A stretch of DNA of 64,000 nucleotides from Acidobacteriota bacterium (GCA_016196035.1 JACPYM010000125.1:62001-126000); one strand, 5' to 3'. Shown: positions 42,820 to 52,139, counted from the first letter of the stretch. Numbers and translations are program-made. Notes: generated by a model from the sequence alone, not told the origin.

Positions 42820-44085
42820 TCAGTTTTGGAGATAGGGAATGGTCAGCGGGCCTTCAGGTAGCACCGCAATCGGCGCGTCCGGGCCGATACGTTGCAATTC
42901 AGCCGCGACATACGCCGCGATGTCGGTCACGGGTTCCAGATGCGCCCGGCGCACTTCATCCGCCGGGATGTCGCTCAACAAACCGACGCGGGCTTTCAGG
43001 CGAATGATGGCGAGCAGTTGCGCCTCCCATTGATCATAAAGCGAAAAGCCGGGCGCGAGAATGGTGTCGAGAATCGCTTGCGGCGAGTCGTGGTCAAAGA
43101 GCAGCGTTTTGAAATTGCCGTGTTCAGGAAAGCCGTCGTTGCATTTCGAGGCCTGCACGATCAGCCCGTCCTGCTGGACGATTTGGGCGGCGGCGGACAT
43201 GCCTTTGACGGCCTGGTACAGATTCTGATCGAGCGGATAGCCGCTGTTGGTCGTGATGACAATCGGGAACAGCTTTGCGCAGGGCAGCATCACCGTCGCT
43301 TTGGAAAACTCGCAACCTTTGGCGTGCGCGGCCAGCACTTCGCCGCAAAAGAAACCGGTGATGTGGCGCTGCCGATTGATCGTCACGTTGATGCAAAAAT
43401 CCACCGGCAGCAATGCGCCATTGTGCCGAATCTGCGCTTGTGTCGGATTGCCTTCGAGTACGCCCCAGGTGCTGTTGGCGTCGCCGATCACGTCGGCACG
43501 GTGGTAATACATGATCGCGTCAATGTCAGCCACGGCGGGGAAGATGCCTTTGTAGCCGCCCGAAAACCCCGCCATGAAATGCGGCTCGATGAAGCCCAGC
43601 ACGATGCGTTTGTCGGCTTCGACATAATCACGATTGAAATAGACCTCGCGCCCGTCGGTCGTTTTCCCCGCCAATGCCAGCGTCGCGGCGTCGTGCGAAT
43701 TGTGATTGACGATGCGGTAATACTTGAAAACCTCCGCGCCGACCATCCCCTGCAACTCTTCCGGTGTGTTCACGCGGTGCGAACCGGTGCCGTTGATGAT
43801 GACGAAATTCGCCGCTGGCACATGGTTCAATTCGGCGAACAACCACGGCAGCAGACGCTCGGTCGGCAGCGGGCGCGTGATGTCCGGGATGACGATGGCA
43901 ACGCGGTCGGTCGCGGCGATCAGTTCTTTCAACGGCCTGGCCTTGATGGGTGCACGCACGGCCTGGCGAAATTCGGCGGCTTCATCCGCCAGGCCGGAAA
44001 TAAAGTGCGGCGCAAGGAGCGTGACGTGGTTGGATGGCAGGTCAACATGCAGCCCGTCTTTGCCGTATTGCAGATGTGTTTGCAT
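42820..44085 (-). CDS. LarA-like nickel-pincer racemase (DUF2088)
   Basis: A 421-residue protein of the lactate racemase LarA family. The N-terminal domain bears VIPDITRPLPTERLLPWL (substrate loop), GTGSHRVNTPEEL, and the histidine near IVNHNSHD. FIEPHFMAGFSGGYKGIFP carries the cofactor-binding lysine and His typical of LarA, where the nickel-pincer nucleotide is bound. Members racemise lactate or other 2-hydroxyacids. LarB/C/E cofactor genes are not in the window. It begins 11 bases after an MFS transporter stop. The transporter-racemase pair may import and interconvert a hydroxyacid. Confidence 0.88.
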   Translation of the reverse strand: MQTHLQYGKDGLHVDLPSNHVTLLAPHFISGLADEAAEFRQAVRAPIKARPLKELIAATDRVAIVIPDITRPLPTERLLPWLFAELNHVPAANFVIINGTGSHRVNTPEELQGMVGAEVFKYYRIVNHNSHDAATLALAGKTTDGREVYFNRDYVEADKRIVLGFIEPHFMAGFSGGYKGIFPAVADIDAIMYYHRADVIGDANSTWGVLEGNPTQAQIRHNGALLPVDFCINVTINRQRHITGFFCGEVLAAHAKGCEFSKATVMLPCAKLFPIVITTNSGYPLDQNLYQAVKGMSAAAQIVQQDGLIVQASKCNDGFPEHGNFKTLLFDHDSPQAILDTILAPGFSLYDQWEAQLLAIIRLKARVGLLSDIPADEVRRAHLEPVTDIAAYVAAELQRIGPDAPIAVLPEGPLTIPYLQN

Positions 44086-44096
44086 GGTTATTTCGG

Positions 44097-45374
44097 TTAT
44101 TTGGGTTTGGGTTCGCTATCGAGCGCCCCATAGTTGCGCAATTCAGGCGATAGCATAGCGATGGAGAGCACAACGAGCAACGTCCCGATGCCGCCGCCCA
44201 CCACTGAAATCATGGGCGTCGTCAGCGCTGCCACCGCGCCCGATTCAAAACGGCCCAGTTCGTTTGAAGCGTTGATGAACATGCCATTGACGGCGGAAAC
44301 GCGCCCGCGCATCTCATCAGGCGTCAGTACCTGCACCAACACGTGCCGCACGACGACGCTGATGTTGTCGAGCGCGCCGGTCAGAAAGAGCATCACCAGC
44401 GACAACCAATAATGACGCGAAAAGCCAAACACGATGGTGGTTAGACCGAAACCTGCCACCGCAAATAAGAGCGTCTTGCCAGCTTGTTTGAACGGCGGCA
44501 AGTGCGCCGTGACCAGCGCCATCGTGACGGCGCCCAGCGAAGGCGCAGCCTGCAACCAGCCCAAGCCGGTCGGCCCGACGCGCAAAATGTCTTTGGCATA
44601 AACCGGGAGCAAGGCCACTGCGCCGCCCAACAGCACAGCGAACATGTCCAGGCTAATGGCGGCGAAGAGGGCTTTCGTTTTGGACAAATAGGCGAAACCC
44701 GCGAGAATGGTCTGCCAATTCGGCGTGGCTTTATTCTCTTCAGTGCTGGCCGCCACAGACGTTTTATTCGTCATCGCCGACAGAAAGGCCAAGTACCAGA
44801 CGCTGCCCAAGCCGCCCAAGACATAGACCCATTTTGCGCCGCCCAATAACGCAATGAGCCAGCCACCTAAAGCTGGCCCCGTCAGCGAGGCTAATTCAAA
44901 CACGCTGACATTCCACGAGACGGCGTTGCTGAACAGATGGCGCGGGACTAGCTGCGGCACCAAGGCCGAACGCGCTGGCCCTTGAAAGGCGCGGGCCATC
45001 CCACTCAGAAACAGGCAAGCGTAAATCATCCAAAGCTGTCCGCGTGTTGCGGCAATGGCCAAGCCGAAGGCCGCGACTACGGCCAGCAAGGTGGCATTCA
45101 TCAGCACTTTGCGCCGGTCATACCGATCCGCCACTTGTCCGGCGATCAACGAAAAGCCAAGCATGGGCGCGAACTGCGCCAAGCCGACCATGCCCAGCGC
45201 CCAGGCCGAGCGTGTTTGCTCATAGAGTTGCCAACCGACAGCCACCGTTTGCATTTGCACGCCCAGGACGGATACGACATGACCAATGAGAAAAAGCCGG
45301 TAAGCGCGCACGCGCAAGACGCCATAGGCATCGCGTTTGGCCGCAGTCTCAGTGAGCGCCGAATCCGTATCCAT
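44097..45374 (-). CDS. MFS transporter (EntS-like)
   Basis: A 425-residue transporter with about twelve hydrophobic helices. It starts MDTDSALTETAAKRDAYGVL, then RLFLIGHVVSVLGVQMQTVA (TM1), and has the A-motif GQVADRYDRRKVLMNATLLA between TM2 and TM3. It resembles enterobactin exporter-type MFS proteins (MFS_3/EntS-like family). The start at 45374 lies at the family N-terminus; the frame continues upstream only through the tRNA-Leu gene and is not coding there. It is followed by LarA, 11 bases downstream. Substrate unknown. Confidence 0.85.
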   Translation of the reverse strand: MDTDSALTETAAKRDAYGVLRVRAYRLFLIGHVVSVLGVQMQTVAVGWQLYEQTRSAWALGMVGLAQFAPMLGFSLIAGQVADRYDRRKVLMNATLLAVVAAFGLAIAATRGQLWMIYACLFLSGMARAFQGPARSALVPQLVPRHLFSNAVSWNVSVFELASLTGPALGGWLIALLGGAKWVYVLGGLGSVWYLAFLSAMTNKTSVAASTEENKATPNWQTILAGFAYLSKTKALFAAISLDMFAVLLGGAVALLPVYAKDILRVGPTGLGWLQAAPSLGAVTMALVTAHLPPFKQAGKTLLFAVAGFGLTTIVFGFSRHYWLSLVMLFLTGALDNISVVVRHVLVQVLTPDEMRGRVSAVNGMFINASNELGRFESGAVAALTTPMISVVGGGIGTLLVVLSIAMLSPELRNYGALDSEPKPK

Positions 45375-45417
45375 ACGAAGAAGTGCAAAGCAGGTTGAAT
45401 AAGTGTTGGGAAAGCGA

Positions 45418-45444
45418 AAAGGGCGACCAGCTTGGTCGCCCTTT
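45418..45444 (-). terminator. Rho-independent terminator after tRNA-Leu
   Basis: A perfect 12-bp stem AAAGGGCGACCA (45418-45429) with TGGTCGCCCTTT (45433-45444) and a 3-base loop, followed on the minus strand by a run of four T (45417-45414). It stands between the tRNA-Leu gene and the MFS start, so it separates them. Confidence 0.75.
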
Positions 45445-45454
45445 ATTTCGCTGA

Positions 45455-45538
<84 letters not shown>

Positions 45539-45798
45539 GTATCAGTGCTCTCAGTGTTGAGACGGCGTGCATAGTAGCGACCGAACTATAGCCTGTCAAG
45601 CAGCGGACAGGCGCATAAATACACCCTGTCTTCAGCTTTTATAAGGATTGTTTTCTCGCACCATTGCTTGAATTTATGCACGGTCGGGGTCTTGACGAGG
45701 GCTACCTTCTATGGAACTATACGCCTCGCTCGCGGGCTTCTACATGAAGCCCTTTTTCTCGGATAGCGAGCCTTCTTTCCAACTTACGAGTCAGATTA

Positions 45799-45883
<85 letters not shown>

Positions 45884-45961
45884 GAATTTGCAGGGTTTGC
45901 AGTTCGCGTCAAAATAGCCGCTGTGGGGGCTATTCGCACTTCTTCGGAATCAGCCCTGCCA

Positions 45962-46500
45962 TCAATTGACCGTCTCAGCATTACCAACCTGAAATTCTGA
46001 CATCGCAAGCTCCCGGTTCCAATCTTCCATTTTCCAAATAGGGTTGATCTTGTGTTCTTCTGACGAGTGAGCGTAGCGCGGCACCATTTGCATACGGCTG
46101 TGTCCCAGCAATGCCGCGAGCGTGACGAAATTAGTTCCGCTCATTGCCGCACGACTGGCGAAGATCTGGCGCAAGCTGTAAATGGTGCATTTGGCGATGC
46201 CGCTACGTCTGAGTGCCCCGTCATGGGCGTGATTGGCCTTCAGCATCGGTTTGTTCAAGTTTTCCTTGTGAGGGAATGGGTCAGTGCCTTCGCTTCGGCT
46301 TCGTTAATGCGTTTCTCAAGGACTTCACTTGCGGTTTAGGTGAGCGGGATGCGGCGACGTGCGGCTTTGGTTCTGCCTTTTGTGACCTGGGGGAAGCCTT
46401 CGACAAGATTCACGTTGGTTGCTGTCAGCGGATAGATTTCCTCTGGACGGCAGCCGGTCTGCAAGATTAAGGCGGCGATGTCGTGCAAGGGTTGGGAAGC
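45962..46500 (-). pseudogene. decayed tyrosine recombinase/integrase beside tRNA-Cys
   Basis: The coding remnant is broken. The N-terminal catalytic part in one frame reads AALILQTGCRPEEIYPLTAT (box I arginine) and VTKGRTKAARRRIPLT, ending at an in-frame stop (TAA, about 46333). After the stop the same frame continues with TASEVLEKRINEAEAKALT. It then shifts to another frame, where SLRQIFASRAAMSGTNFVTL and HSRMQMVPRYAH contain the LR arginine and the nucleophilic tyrosine of box II. So at least one stop and one frameshift inactivate it; the N-terminus is absent. Family integrases usually lie next to their target tRNA, as here. Confidence 0.78.
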
Positions 46501-46519
46501 GTCCGCGAGATAACACCGC

Positions 46520-46918
46520 GGCAGTTTTGCCACAATCCTGGGTTCACCGTCGGCGAGCGCAACTACCACACGGCAACGGAAGAGCTTGAGCTGGCGTTGC
46601 GCAATGCGAGCGCCGATCCGTTCTGGCGCGGCTGGGGCAGCCTCATCCTGGTCGAAACAAACACCGGCAAGCCCCGCGCGGCGGCAAGAATGAAGACGTG
46701 CAGTTTTACCGCAGGCTCGAAACGCGCGGTGGATAGTGCCCGTTGGGTTTCCTGATCTGCACCGAATAGCCGAGACCTTGCACCGCGAAGCCTTGCGCGA
46801 TAGCAAAGACAGCTTGCGCGTCGTGCCGATTGACGGCGAAGACTTGCGCCGCCTGGTTGAAGCGCAAGAGCGTGAGCCGGTGTTGCGGGCGTTGGTGGAG
46901 CGGGCGGTGTTAGCGTGA
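46520..46918 (+). pseudogene. unidentified gene fragments on the plus strand
   Basis: Two overlapping-frame segments have coding-like content but are not one gene: 46550-46690 (TATEELELALRNASADPFWR, GWGSLILVETNTGK) and, in a different frame, 46736-46918 (HRIAETLHREALRDSKDSLR, VVPIDGEDLRRLVEAQ). A frame break around 46690-46735 separates them. The family is not recognised. They lie between the integrase remnant and the toxin-antitoxin remnant and are likely leftovers of the same mobile region. Confidence 0.35.
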
Positions 46919-46970
46919 TGAGTGGAAGTTGCCGTCTGTGCTATGCTGAAAGCAAGGTGGTAAACAATGA

Positions 46971-47234
46971 ATGATGACTGTACAGGTTGAGCTACCGGCT
47001 GAGTTGTTAGACGCTGCCCGCATTCAGGCGAGTGAAACGCCCAAGCTGCTGGCGTTGGAATTGTTCCGCGAGGATGCCGTGTCGCTGGGGGGCGCGGCAG
47101 AACTGGGCGGCGTGTTAGTCGCCGAGTTTATGGACTTCGCCGCTGAACGTGCCGTGCCGTTGCATTATGCGCAGGAAGATTACGAACAAGATCAGTTGAG
47201 CATCGGAAAACTCTTGCCGCAAATTTCCTCGTGA
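46971..47234 (+). CDS. UPF0175 family antitoxin-like protein
   Basis: An 87-residue UPF0175 protein: VQVELPAELLDAARIQAS, then LALELFREDAVSLGGAAELG, and the conserved GGVLVAEFMDFAAERAVPLHY. The helix-turn-helix-like core resembles antitoxins paired with DUF3368 toxins. A double ATG starts the gene. Its TGA overlaps the GTG start of a truncated toxin frame (47231-47317), as in the usual antitoxin-toxin operon. The toxin is broken, so the antitoxin is probably orphaned. Confidence 0.78.
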   Translation: MMTVQVELPAELLDAARIQASETPKLLALELFREDAVSLGGAAELGGVLVAEFMDFAAERAVPLHYAQEDYEQDQLSIGKLLPQISS

Positions 47235-47317
47235 TTGCTGTCTCAAATGCCTCCCCTTTGATCCTGTTAGCGGAACTCGGCGAATTCGATAATCCGCCCT
47301 ATCAAGCTAAAATATGA
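47231..47317 (+). pseudogene. truncated DUF3368 (PIN-like) toxin N-terminus
   Basis: GTG at 47231 overlaps the UPF0175 stop by 4 bases. The 28-residue frame begins IAVSNASPLILLAELGEFD, which matches the DUF3368 N-terminus (VSNASPLI..LA), then ends at TGA 47315-47317. Full family members are about 150-170 residues, so 80 percent is missing. The remnant stop overlaps the start of the adenosine deaminase gene, suggesting a deletion joined the toxin 5' end to this gene. Confidence 0.7.
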
Positions 47318-48876
47318 ACCCCACTACTTCTTCCCGCGCTTCCTTTAAGCAATACCTCGTCGATCTCCTCTGGCTGCTACTGTTCGTTTGGCCTGCCCAG
47401 GCGCAAGCAGTCAAGCCGCCCGTCCGCTTGGGGACGCCAGAACAACGCGCCGCCCGCTACTTTGAATCCATTCGCCGTGCGCCGCCGCAGATGCTGGCCT
47501 TTTTGTTGCGCATGCCGAAGGGCGGCGATTTGCACAATCATCTGTCGGGAGGCATTTACGCCGAAACGTTTATCCAGTGGGCGGCGGAGAAAAATCTGTG
47601 TGTGAATCAGGCGACGGGCGTGCTGACGCAACCATCCTGTGACCCCGACAAGGGCGTGCCGCCGGTGAGCAAGGCGCTGACGGATGGGATGTTGTACCGG
47701 CAATTGATTGACGCCTGGTCTATGCGATATTGGCAACCGGGGCCGTTGTCGGGGCAGAACGGGCACGATCATTTCTTTGATGCCTTTGGCAAATTCGGCG
47801 CGGCGACCGCCGGGCAGACGGGGCAGATGCTGGCCGAAGCGGCGGCGCGGGCGGCCAGGGGGCGGGTCAGTTACTTGGAAGTGATGCTGACACCGGCGAG
47901 CGGGCAATCTACGGCGTTGGGCTTGAAGGTCGGCTGGGATGGTGATTTCGCGGGCACTTTGGACAAATTGAAAAGCAACGGCCTCGCCGACGCGGTAGCC
48001 GAAGGCGTCAAGGCGTTGCAGCAAGCCGAAGCCGAAAAGGACAAGGTGTTGCAATGTGGCACCCCGCAAGCCGCTGCCGGATGCAAGGTGACGTTGCGTT
48101 ATGTCGCGCAGGTTTCGCGTGGCGCGGCGCTCGGTGTCGTGTTTGCGCAAATGGCGACAGGCTTGGCGCTGGCGAATGATCCAAATTCCAAAGTCGTCGG
48201 GGTGAATCTGGTGCAGCCGGAAGACGGCTTGCTCTCGATGCAAAATTTCGCGTTGCACATGGAGATGCTGGCCTTCCTGCGTCCGCGCTATCCACAGGCG
48301 CATTTGAGCTTGCACGCGGGCGAACTCGCGCCCGGCAGCGTACCTCCCGCCGGGTTGTCGTTTCACATTCGTGATTCGGTGCTGAAGGCGCAGGCCGAAC
48401 GCATCGGGCACGGTGTAGACATCATGCACGAAGACGAGCCGTACCAGTTGCTGCGCGAAATGGCGCGCCGCCGCGTGCTGGTGGAAATCTGCCTGACGAG
48501 TAATGAGGTGATTCTGGGCGTGCGGGGCGCACAGCATCCGCTGGCGACCTATCTGCAATTCGGCGTGCCGGTGGCGTTGGCGACCGATGACGAAGGCGTC
48601 TCGCGTTCTGAAATTTCGCGCGAATTTTTGAAAGCTGCTGAAGAGCACGGGCTGGGTTATCTGCAACTCAAGGCGCTGGCGCGCCACAGCCTGGAACATG
48701 CTTTCTTGCCGGGCAAAAGTTTGTGGGCCGATGCGCGCCGCTTTCAGCCCGTGCCGGCGTGCGCCAACGGGGCAACGAACGCCCGTCAGCAATTTTTGAA
48801 TGGCAATGAAAAAGCCCGGCTGCAATGGCAACTCGAAGAGGACTTGCGGCAATTCGAGCGCGCGCTGCCGCAGTAA
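47314..48876 (+). CDS. exported adenosine deaminase family protein (ADGF-like)
   Basis: A 520-residue protein with an N-terminal hydrophobic segment (LVDLLWLLLFVWPAQAQA) typical of a signal peptide and a catalytic TIM barrel of the adenosine/AMP deaminase superfamily. Metal ligands are visible in GGDLHNHLSGGIY (HxH), LSLHAGELAPG (His and catalytic Glu), ERIGHGVDIM, and LATDDEGVSRS (Asp pair). It is long compared with cytosolic Add (about 340 residues), resembling the secreted ADGF type. Its ATG overlaps the TGA of the toxin remnant. It would deaminate adenosine outside the cytoplasm; the substrate is inferred. Confidence 0.87.
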   Translation: MNPTTSSRASFKQYLVDLLWLLLFVWPAQAQAVKPPVRLGTPEQRAARYFESIRRAPPQMLAFLLRMPKGGDLHNHLSGGIYAETFIQWAAEKNLCVNQATGVLTQPSCDPDKGVPPVSKALTDGMLYRQLIDAWSMRYWQPGPLSGQNGHDHFFDAFGKFGAATAGQTGQMLAEAAARAARGRVSYLEVMLTPASGQSTALGLKVGWDGDFAGTLDKLKSNGLADAVAEGVKALQQAEAEKDKVLQCGTPQAAAGCKVTLRYVAQVSRGAALGVVFAQMATGLALANDPNSKVVGVNLVQPEDGLLSMQNFALHMEMLAFLRPRYPQAHLSLHAGELAPGSVPPAGLSFHIRDSVLKAQAERIGHGVDIMHEDEPYQLLREMARRRVLVEICLTSNEVILGVRGAQHPLATYLQFGVPVALATDDEGVSRSEISREFLKAAEEHGLGYLQLKALARHSLEHAFLPGKSLWADARRFQPVPACANGATNARQQFLNGNEKARLQWQLEEDLRQFERALPQ

Positions 48877-49100
48877 TACAGTTTTTCCCTTTAACGTGAG
48901 CGGCGCTGACTTGTGAGCTTCAGTTGCCGGTGCCTCTCAGGTGATAGATTTCAAGATAATGATTTTCCCCTCGACGCCACACGAAGCTTCCACCAAGAAA
49001 GAAATACAAATCAATCCGGCTTCGTGTTTTCTTCGTGTAGCTTCGTGGGAGAATTTCTTTTTCTTGAAAGCTGTAGTTTCACGCATTGCTGTGCCGTAAA
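48877..49100. other. intergenic region with an imperfect inverted repeat
   Basis: Between the convergent deaminase and lipase genes is an imperfect inverted repeat. CGCCACACGAAGCTTCCACC (48975-48994) and the AAGAAAGAA that follows pair loosely with TTCGTGTTTTCTTCGTGTAG (49021-49040) and CTTCGTGGGA. The arms resemble the CACGAAGAAAC family of 42719-42801. No gene is evident. Confidence 0.5.
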
Positions 49101-49934
49101 TTACAGCAGGTCTTTATCGAGATTGGCTTTGAGATGCTCGACGTAATGTGCCATCCCGTGATCGTTGAGGCCGGCGATCTGATGAACGTTGGCGGCGCGC
49201 ACGTCTTTGACCGCCGCCATAATTAGGTTGGCGAAACGCTGCATCGCCGTGGTCTCCGAATTCACGCGGCCCTCGCCGTCGAAATAAAGCAAGCGCCCGA
49301 CGTGTCGGAACGTCGCCATCAACAAGCGCGGCACGGCATCGTTGTTGTTGACGAAGCGGAAGGTGCGCGATTGCAGTTCCTTGTCATACGCATTGGCAAA
49401 CGCGTGATCGCCCACGCAAGGCGAGCCGAAGGTGTAAACGCCCTGCGGCCAATGCACGTTTTTGCTGGCGAATTGCACGCGCCGCGCCGCCAGCGTTGCC
49501 AGCGCCGCACCCAGGCTGTGGCCGGTGTAAAAGATCGGTTGACCGTTATCACGGAACCGGCTGATGACTTGTACCAGTTCGTCAATGATTGGTGCGAGGG
49601 CAAATTCAAATCCACTGTGTACAAAGCCAATCGAATTTGGCCCTGGCACCGGCAGGAACTTGGCGTCAGTCAGCCAATCCAATTTATCTCTGGTGCCGCG
49701 AAAGGCGACGATGATCGCTTCCTCGTTGCTGAACACATAGCCCTGCGTGTCCACCGGTGGAAGCAAGACATGCTTGTGGAAGTGGTGGATGCGGTCGGGC
49801 GCAAAGCCCCAACCCTGGACGCATTTGTTGATTTCATCCGGGTCGGCATAGGCCAATTGGGCGGCTTCGCCCAGCGTCAGCGCATTTTGGGGATTGTAAG
49901 TTTCGTCTTTAGCATTGAACGCAAAGGTAGGCAT
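49101..49934 (-). CDS. class 3 lipase-family alpha/beta hydrolase
   Basis: A 277-residue lipase-fold protein. Its nucleophile elbow is GHSLGAALATLAARR, the preceding oxyanion strand is IIVAFRGTRDKLDWLTDAK, and the acid/His region includes FRFVNNNDAVPRLL and a C-terminal NDHGMAHYVEHL. It fits the fungal-type lipase_3 family. I start at 49934 (GGAGACCATT before ATG) rather than at 50000 in the same frame, which has no ribosome site. No signal peptide is visible, so cytoplasmic or non-classical export. It is divergently oriented from the L,D-transpeptidase gene. Confidence 0.87.
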   Translation of the reverse strand: MPTFAFNAKDETYNPQNALTLGEAAQLAYADPDEINKCVQGWGFAPDRIHHFHKHVLLPPVDTQGYVFSNEEAIIVAFRGTRDKLDWLTDAKFLPVPGPNSIGFVHSGFEFALAPIIDELVQVISRFRDNGQPIFYTGHSLGAALATLAARRVQFASKNVHWPQGVYTFGSPCVGDHAFANAYDKELQSRTFRFVNNNDAVPRLLMATFRHVGRLLYFDGEGRVNSETTAMQRFANLIMAAVKDVRAANVHQIAGLNDHGMAHYVEHLKANLDKDLL

Positions 49935-50050
49935 AATGGTCTCCGCTGCAAAAAGGTTGTGGGTGTAATCGGTCAGCGTGCTGCCGAATTGATCTGCCAT
50001 GCTGGGGCGAACGCGACGCGGAGTCTAGCAACAGTAATTGAGGATGTCGA

Positions 50051-50857
50051 ATGAAAGCCTTGCAAACATTGAGCGGCGCGCTTTGCGCCAGCTTGCTCGT
50101 GATCATGACCAACGGAACATCAACGCCCGTCTATGGACAAGCGGCCAAGTCGCCGCTCACCCAGTCGCGGCAAATGATTGTCGTGACGACGAAGGATTGG
50201 CAGACCGTGCCCGGTACCTTGCAACGCTACGCCCGCCGCACCACGCGCAGCGCCTGGCAACCTGTCGGTAAACCCGTTCCCATCGTTGTCGGGCGCAGCG
50301 GCCTGGCCTGGGGCGCAGGGCTGCACGGCGAACCGGCCACGCTGGCGCAAGGTAACGATCCGTTAAAACAGGAAGGCGATGGCAAATCTCCGGCGGGCGC
50401 GTTTCGGCTGAATGCGGCGTTTGGTTATGCGCCGAAAGGGAAGGCGGGCCAGTTGAAAATGCCTTACGTCGCGTCAACCGCGACGATGCAATGCGTGGAC
50501 GACGCGCAATCGGCCTATTACAACCGCGTCGTAAATCGCGCCGACCTCAAACAACCCGATTGGCAAAGTCACGAAGACATGCTGCGCAAAGATGAGTTGT
50601 ACCGCTGGGGCGTCGTCGTCGAACACAACGCGGGCGGCGTCGGTCAAAGCAGTGTGAAAGCCAAACCACGCGGCGGCTCGTGCATCTTCCTGCACATCTG
50701 GGGCGGCCCGAAGTCCAGCACATCCGGTTGCACGGCGATGGAAGCCAGCTTGATGGAAGAGGTCTTGCGCTGGCTGGATGCACGACAGCAGCCGGTGCTG
50801 GTGCAATTGCTGGTTAGCGAATATGCGCGGTTGAAAGGGGCGTGGCGGTTGCCGTAG
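50051..50857 (+). CDS. L,D-transpeptidase (YkuD) family exported protein
   Basis: A 268-residue exported protein with a hydrophobic N-terminus (LQTLSGALCASLLVIMTNGT) and a YkuD-type catalytic domain in the second half. The catalytic signature is HIWGGPKSSTSGCTAM, with histidine, serine and nucleophile cysteine in the family pattern (HxxxxxxxxSxGC). It cross-links or trims peptidoglycan or attaches proteins to it. A GAGGAT ribosome site lies just upstream. Divergent from the lipase; the next downstream gene is on the other strand. Confidence 0.87.
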   Translation: MKALQTLSGALCASLLVIMTNGTSTPVYGQAAKSPLTQSRQMIVVTTKDWQTVPGTLQRYARRTTRSAWQPVGKPVPIVVGRSGLAWGAGLHGEPATLAQGNDPLKQEGDGKSPAGAFRLNAAFGYAPKGKAGQLKMPYVASTATMQCVDDAQSAYYNRVVNRADLKQPDWQSHEDMLRKDELYRWGVVVEHNAGGVGQSSVKAKPRGGSCIFLHIWGGPKSSTSGCTAMEASLMEEVLRWLDARQQPVLVQLLVSEYARLKGAWRLP

Positions 50858-50870
50858 CGGAAGAGAAAAT

Positions 50871-50961
50871 AAAGCAAAGGGCAAAAGGCAAAAGGCAAAA
50901 ATCAAAAGGGTGGCGCCAGGCTTCCCCCCATTTTTGCCTTTTGCCTTTTGCCTTTTGCTTT
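50871..50961. repeat. inverted-repeat element AAAGCAAAGGGCAAAAGGCAAA
   Basis: Arms 50871-50901 and 50931-50961 are tandem GCAAAAG units and their complement (TTTTTGCCTTTTGCC). It lies between the convergent transpeptidase and flavoprotein genes and may terminate both. Confidence 0.85.
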
Positions 50962-50969
50962 CAGGCCCG

Positions 50970-52139
50970 TCAGGCTGCCAGCCCCGCCGCATAACCACTC
51001 GCCCAAGCCCACTGAAAGTTATACCCGCCCAGCCAGCCCGTCACATCCACGACTTCGCCAATGAAATACAAGCCAGGCACGCGCCGCGCTTCCAGCGTTC
51101 GCGAGGACAGTTCGTCTGTATCCACGCCGCCCGCCGTAACTTCGGCTTTGCGGAAGCCAGCGGTGCCGTTGGGCCTGAGCCGCCAGCGCTGGATGCATTC
51201 GGCGATGCTTTGCAATTCCTTGTTCGAGTATTGCCGCAACGGTTTGGCTGTGGCGTTGAGCTGTGCCCACGCCTGCGCGAAACGTTGGGGCCAGTATTGG
51301 CCAAGCAGCGTTTGCAGCTCCTTTTGGCTGCCGCGCGCGGCGCTCAGCAATTCCGCCGCGTCGGTATCAGGCAACAGATCAATGCTGATGGCCGCGCCCG
51401 GTTGCCAGTACGAAGAGATTTGCAGGATGGCCGGGCCGCTCAAGCCCTGATGCGTGACCAGAATGTTTTCGCGGAAGGCTTGATTATCCAGGCTCACCAG
51501 CGCATCTACTGAAACGCCGCTCAGCGGGCTGAGCACGCGGCGGTCAGCTCCGTCCAGCGTGAAGGGCACCAAGGCCGGGCGCGTCTGCACCAGCTTCAAG
51601 CCGAACTGCTTGGCAACGCGGTAGCCAAAATCGGTCGCGCCCATCTGCGGAATCGAAAGTCCGCCCGTCGCGATGACCAGCGCGGCACTTTCAAAACGGC
51701 CCTGATTGGTCGTGAGGACGAAACGTCCGTGCTGTTGATCCACCGTCTCAACGCGGCAGCCCGTGCGAATGGTCACGCCCGCACGTTCGCCTTCGCGCAA
51801 CAGCAACTCGACGATCTCTTGCGCCGAGCCGTCGCAAAACAACTGGCCCAGCTTCTTTTCGTGATAGCGGATGCCGTGGCGTTCGATCAGTTCGATGAAA
51901 TCGTGCGGCGTGTAGCGGGCCAGCGCTGATTTATGAAAGTTCGGATTGCGGCAGATGAAATTTTCGGGCGCGGCGTACAGGTTGGTGAAATTGCAGCGCC
52001 CGCCACCGCTGATCAAAATCTTCTTGCCGACTTGCCCCGCGTGTTCGATGAGCAAGACCTTGCGCCCGCGCCGCCCCGCCGTGAACGCGCAGAACAAACC
52101 CGCCGCGCCGCCGCCGATGATAATGATGTCAGGTTGCAT
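50970..52139 (-). CDS. BaiN/HI0933-family NAD(P)/FAD-dependent oxidoreductase
   Basis: A 389-residue flavoprotein of the HI0933/BaiN family. The dinucleotide motif IIIGGGAAGLFCAFTAGRRG starts near residue 5. GGGRCNFTNL is near residue 45. VIATGGLSIPQMGATDFGY lies near the end of the domain, and the C-terminus carries the second FAD motif GEVVDVTGWLGGYNFQWAWA. Members include the bile-acid-dehydrating BaiN, but most are of unknown substrate. The ATG at 52139 has no clear ribosome site; the alternatives are not better. Convergent with the transpeptidase gene. Confidence 0.9.
   Translation of the reverse strand: MQPDIIIIGGGAAGLFCAFTAGRRGRKVLLIEHAGQVGKKILISGGGRCNFTNLYAAPENFICRNPNFHKSALARYTPHDFIELIERHGIRYHEKKLGQLFCDGSAQEIVELLLREGERAGVTIRTGCRVETVDQQHGRFVLTTNQGRFESAALVIATGGLSIPQMGATDFGYRVAKQFGLKLVQTRPALVPFTLDGADRRVLSPLSGVSVDALVSLDNQAFRENILVTHQGLSGPAILQISSYWQPGAAISIDLLPDTDAAELLSAARGSQKELQTLLGQYWPQRFAQAWAQLNATAKPLRQYSNKELQSIAECIQRWRLRPNGTAGFRKAEVTAGGVDTDELSSRTLEARRVPGLYFIGEVVDVTGWLGGYNFQWAWASGYAAGLAA

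Noticed and set aside
45690-45798. Sigma-70 promoter before tRNA-Cys (TTGACG followed by TATACG)
   Set aside because: The boxes are about 20 bases apart, longer than the usual 16-18, so I could not assign it with confidence.
46736-46918. A 60-codon plus-strand gene as an intact restriction or defence protein
   Set aside because: It starts without a ribosome site after a stop in frame and seems a fragment next to other remnants; I reported it only as a pseudogene fragment.
47377-48852. 491-codon minus-strand frame opposite the adenosine deaminase
   Set aside because: The plus-strand gene has a signal peptide and all deaminase motifs. The reverse frame is Arg/His-rich and is the usual shadow in GC-rich DNA.
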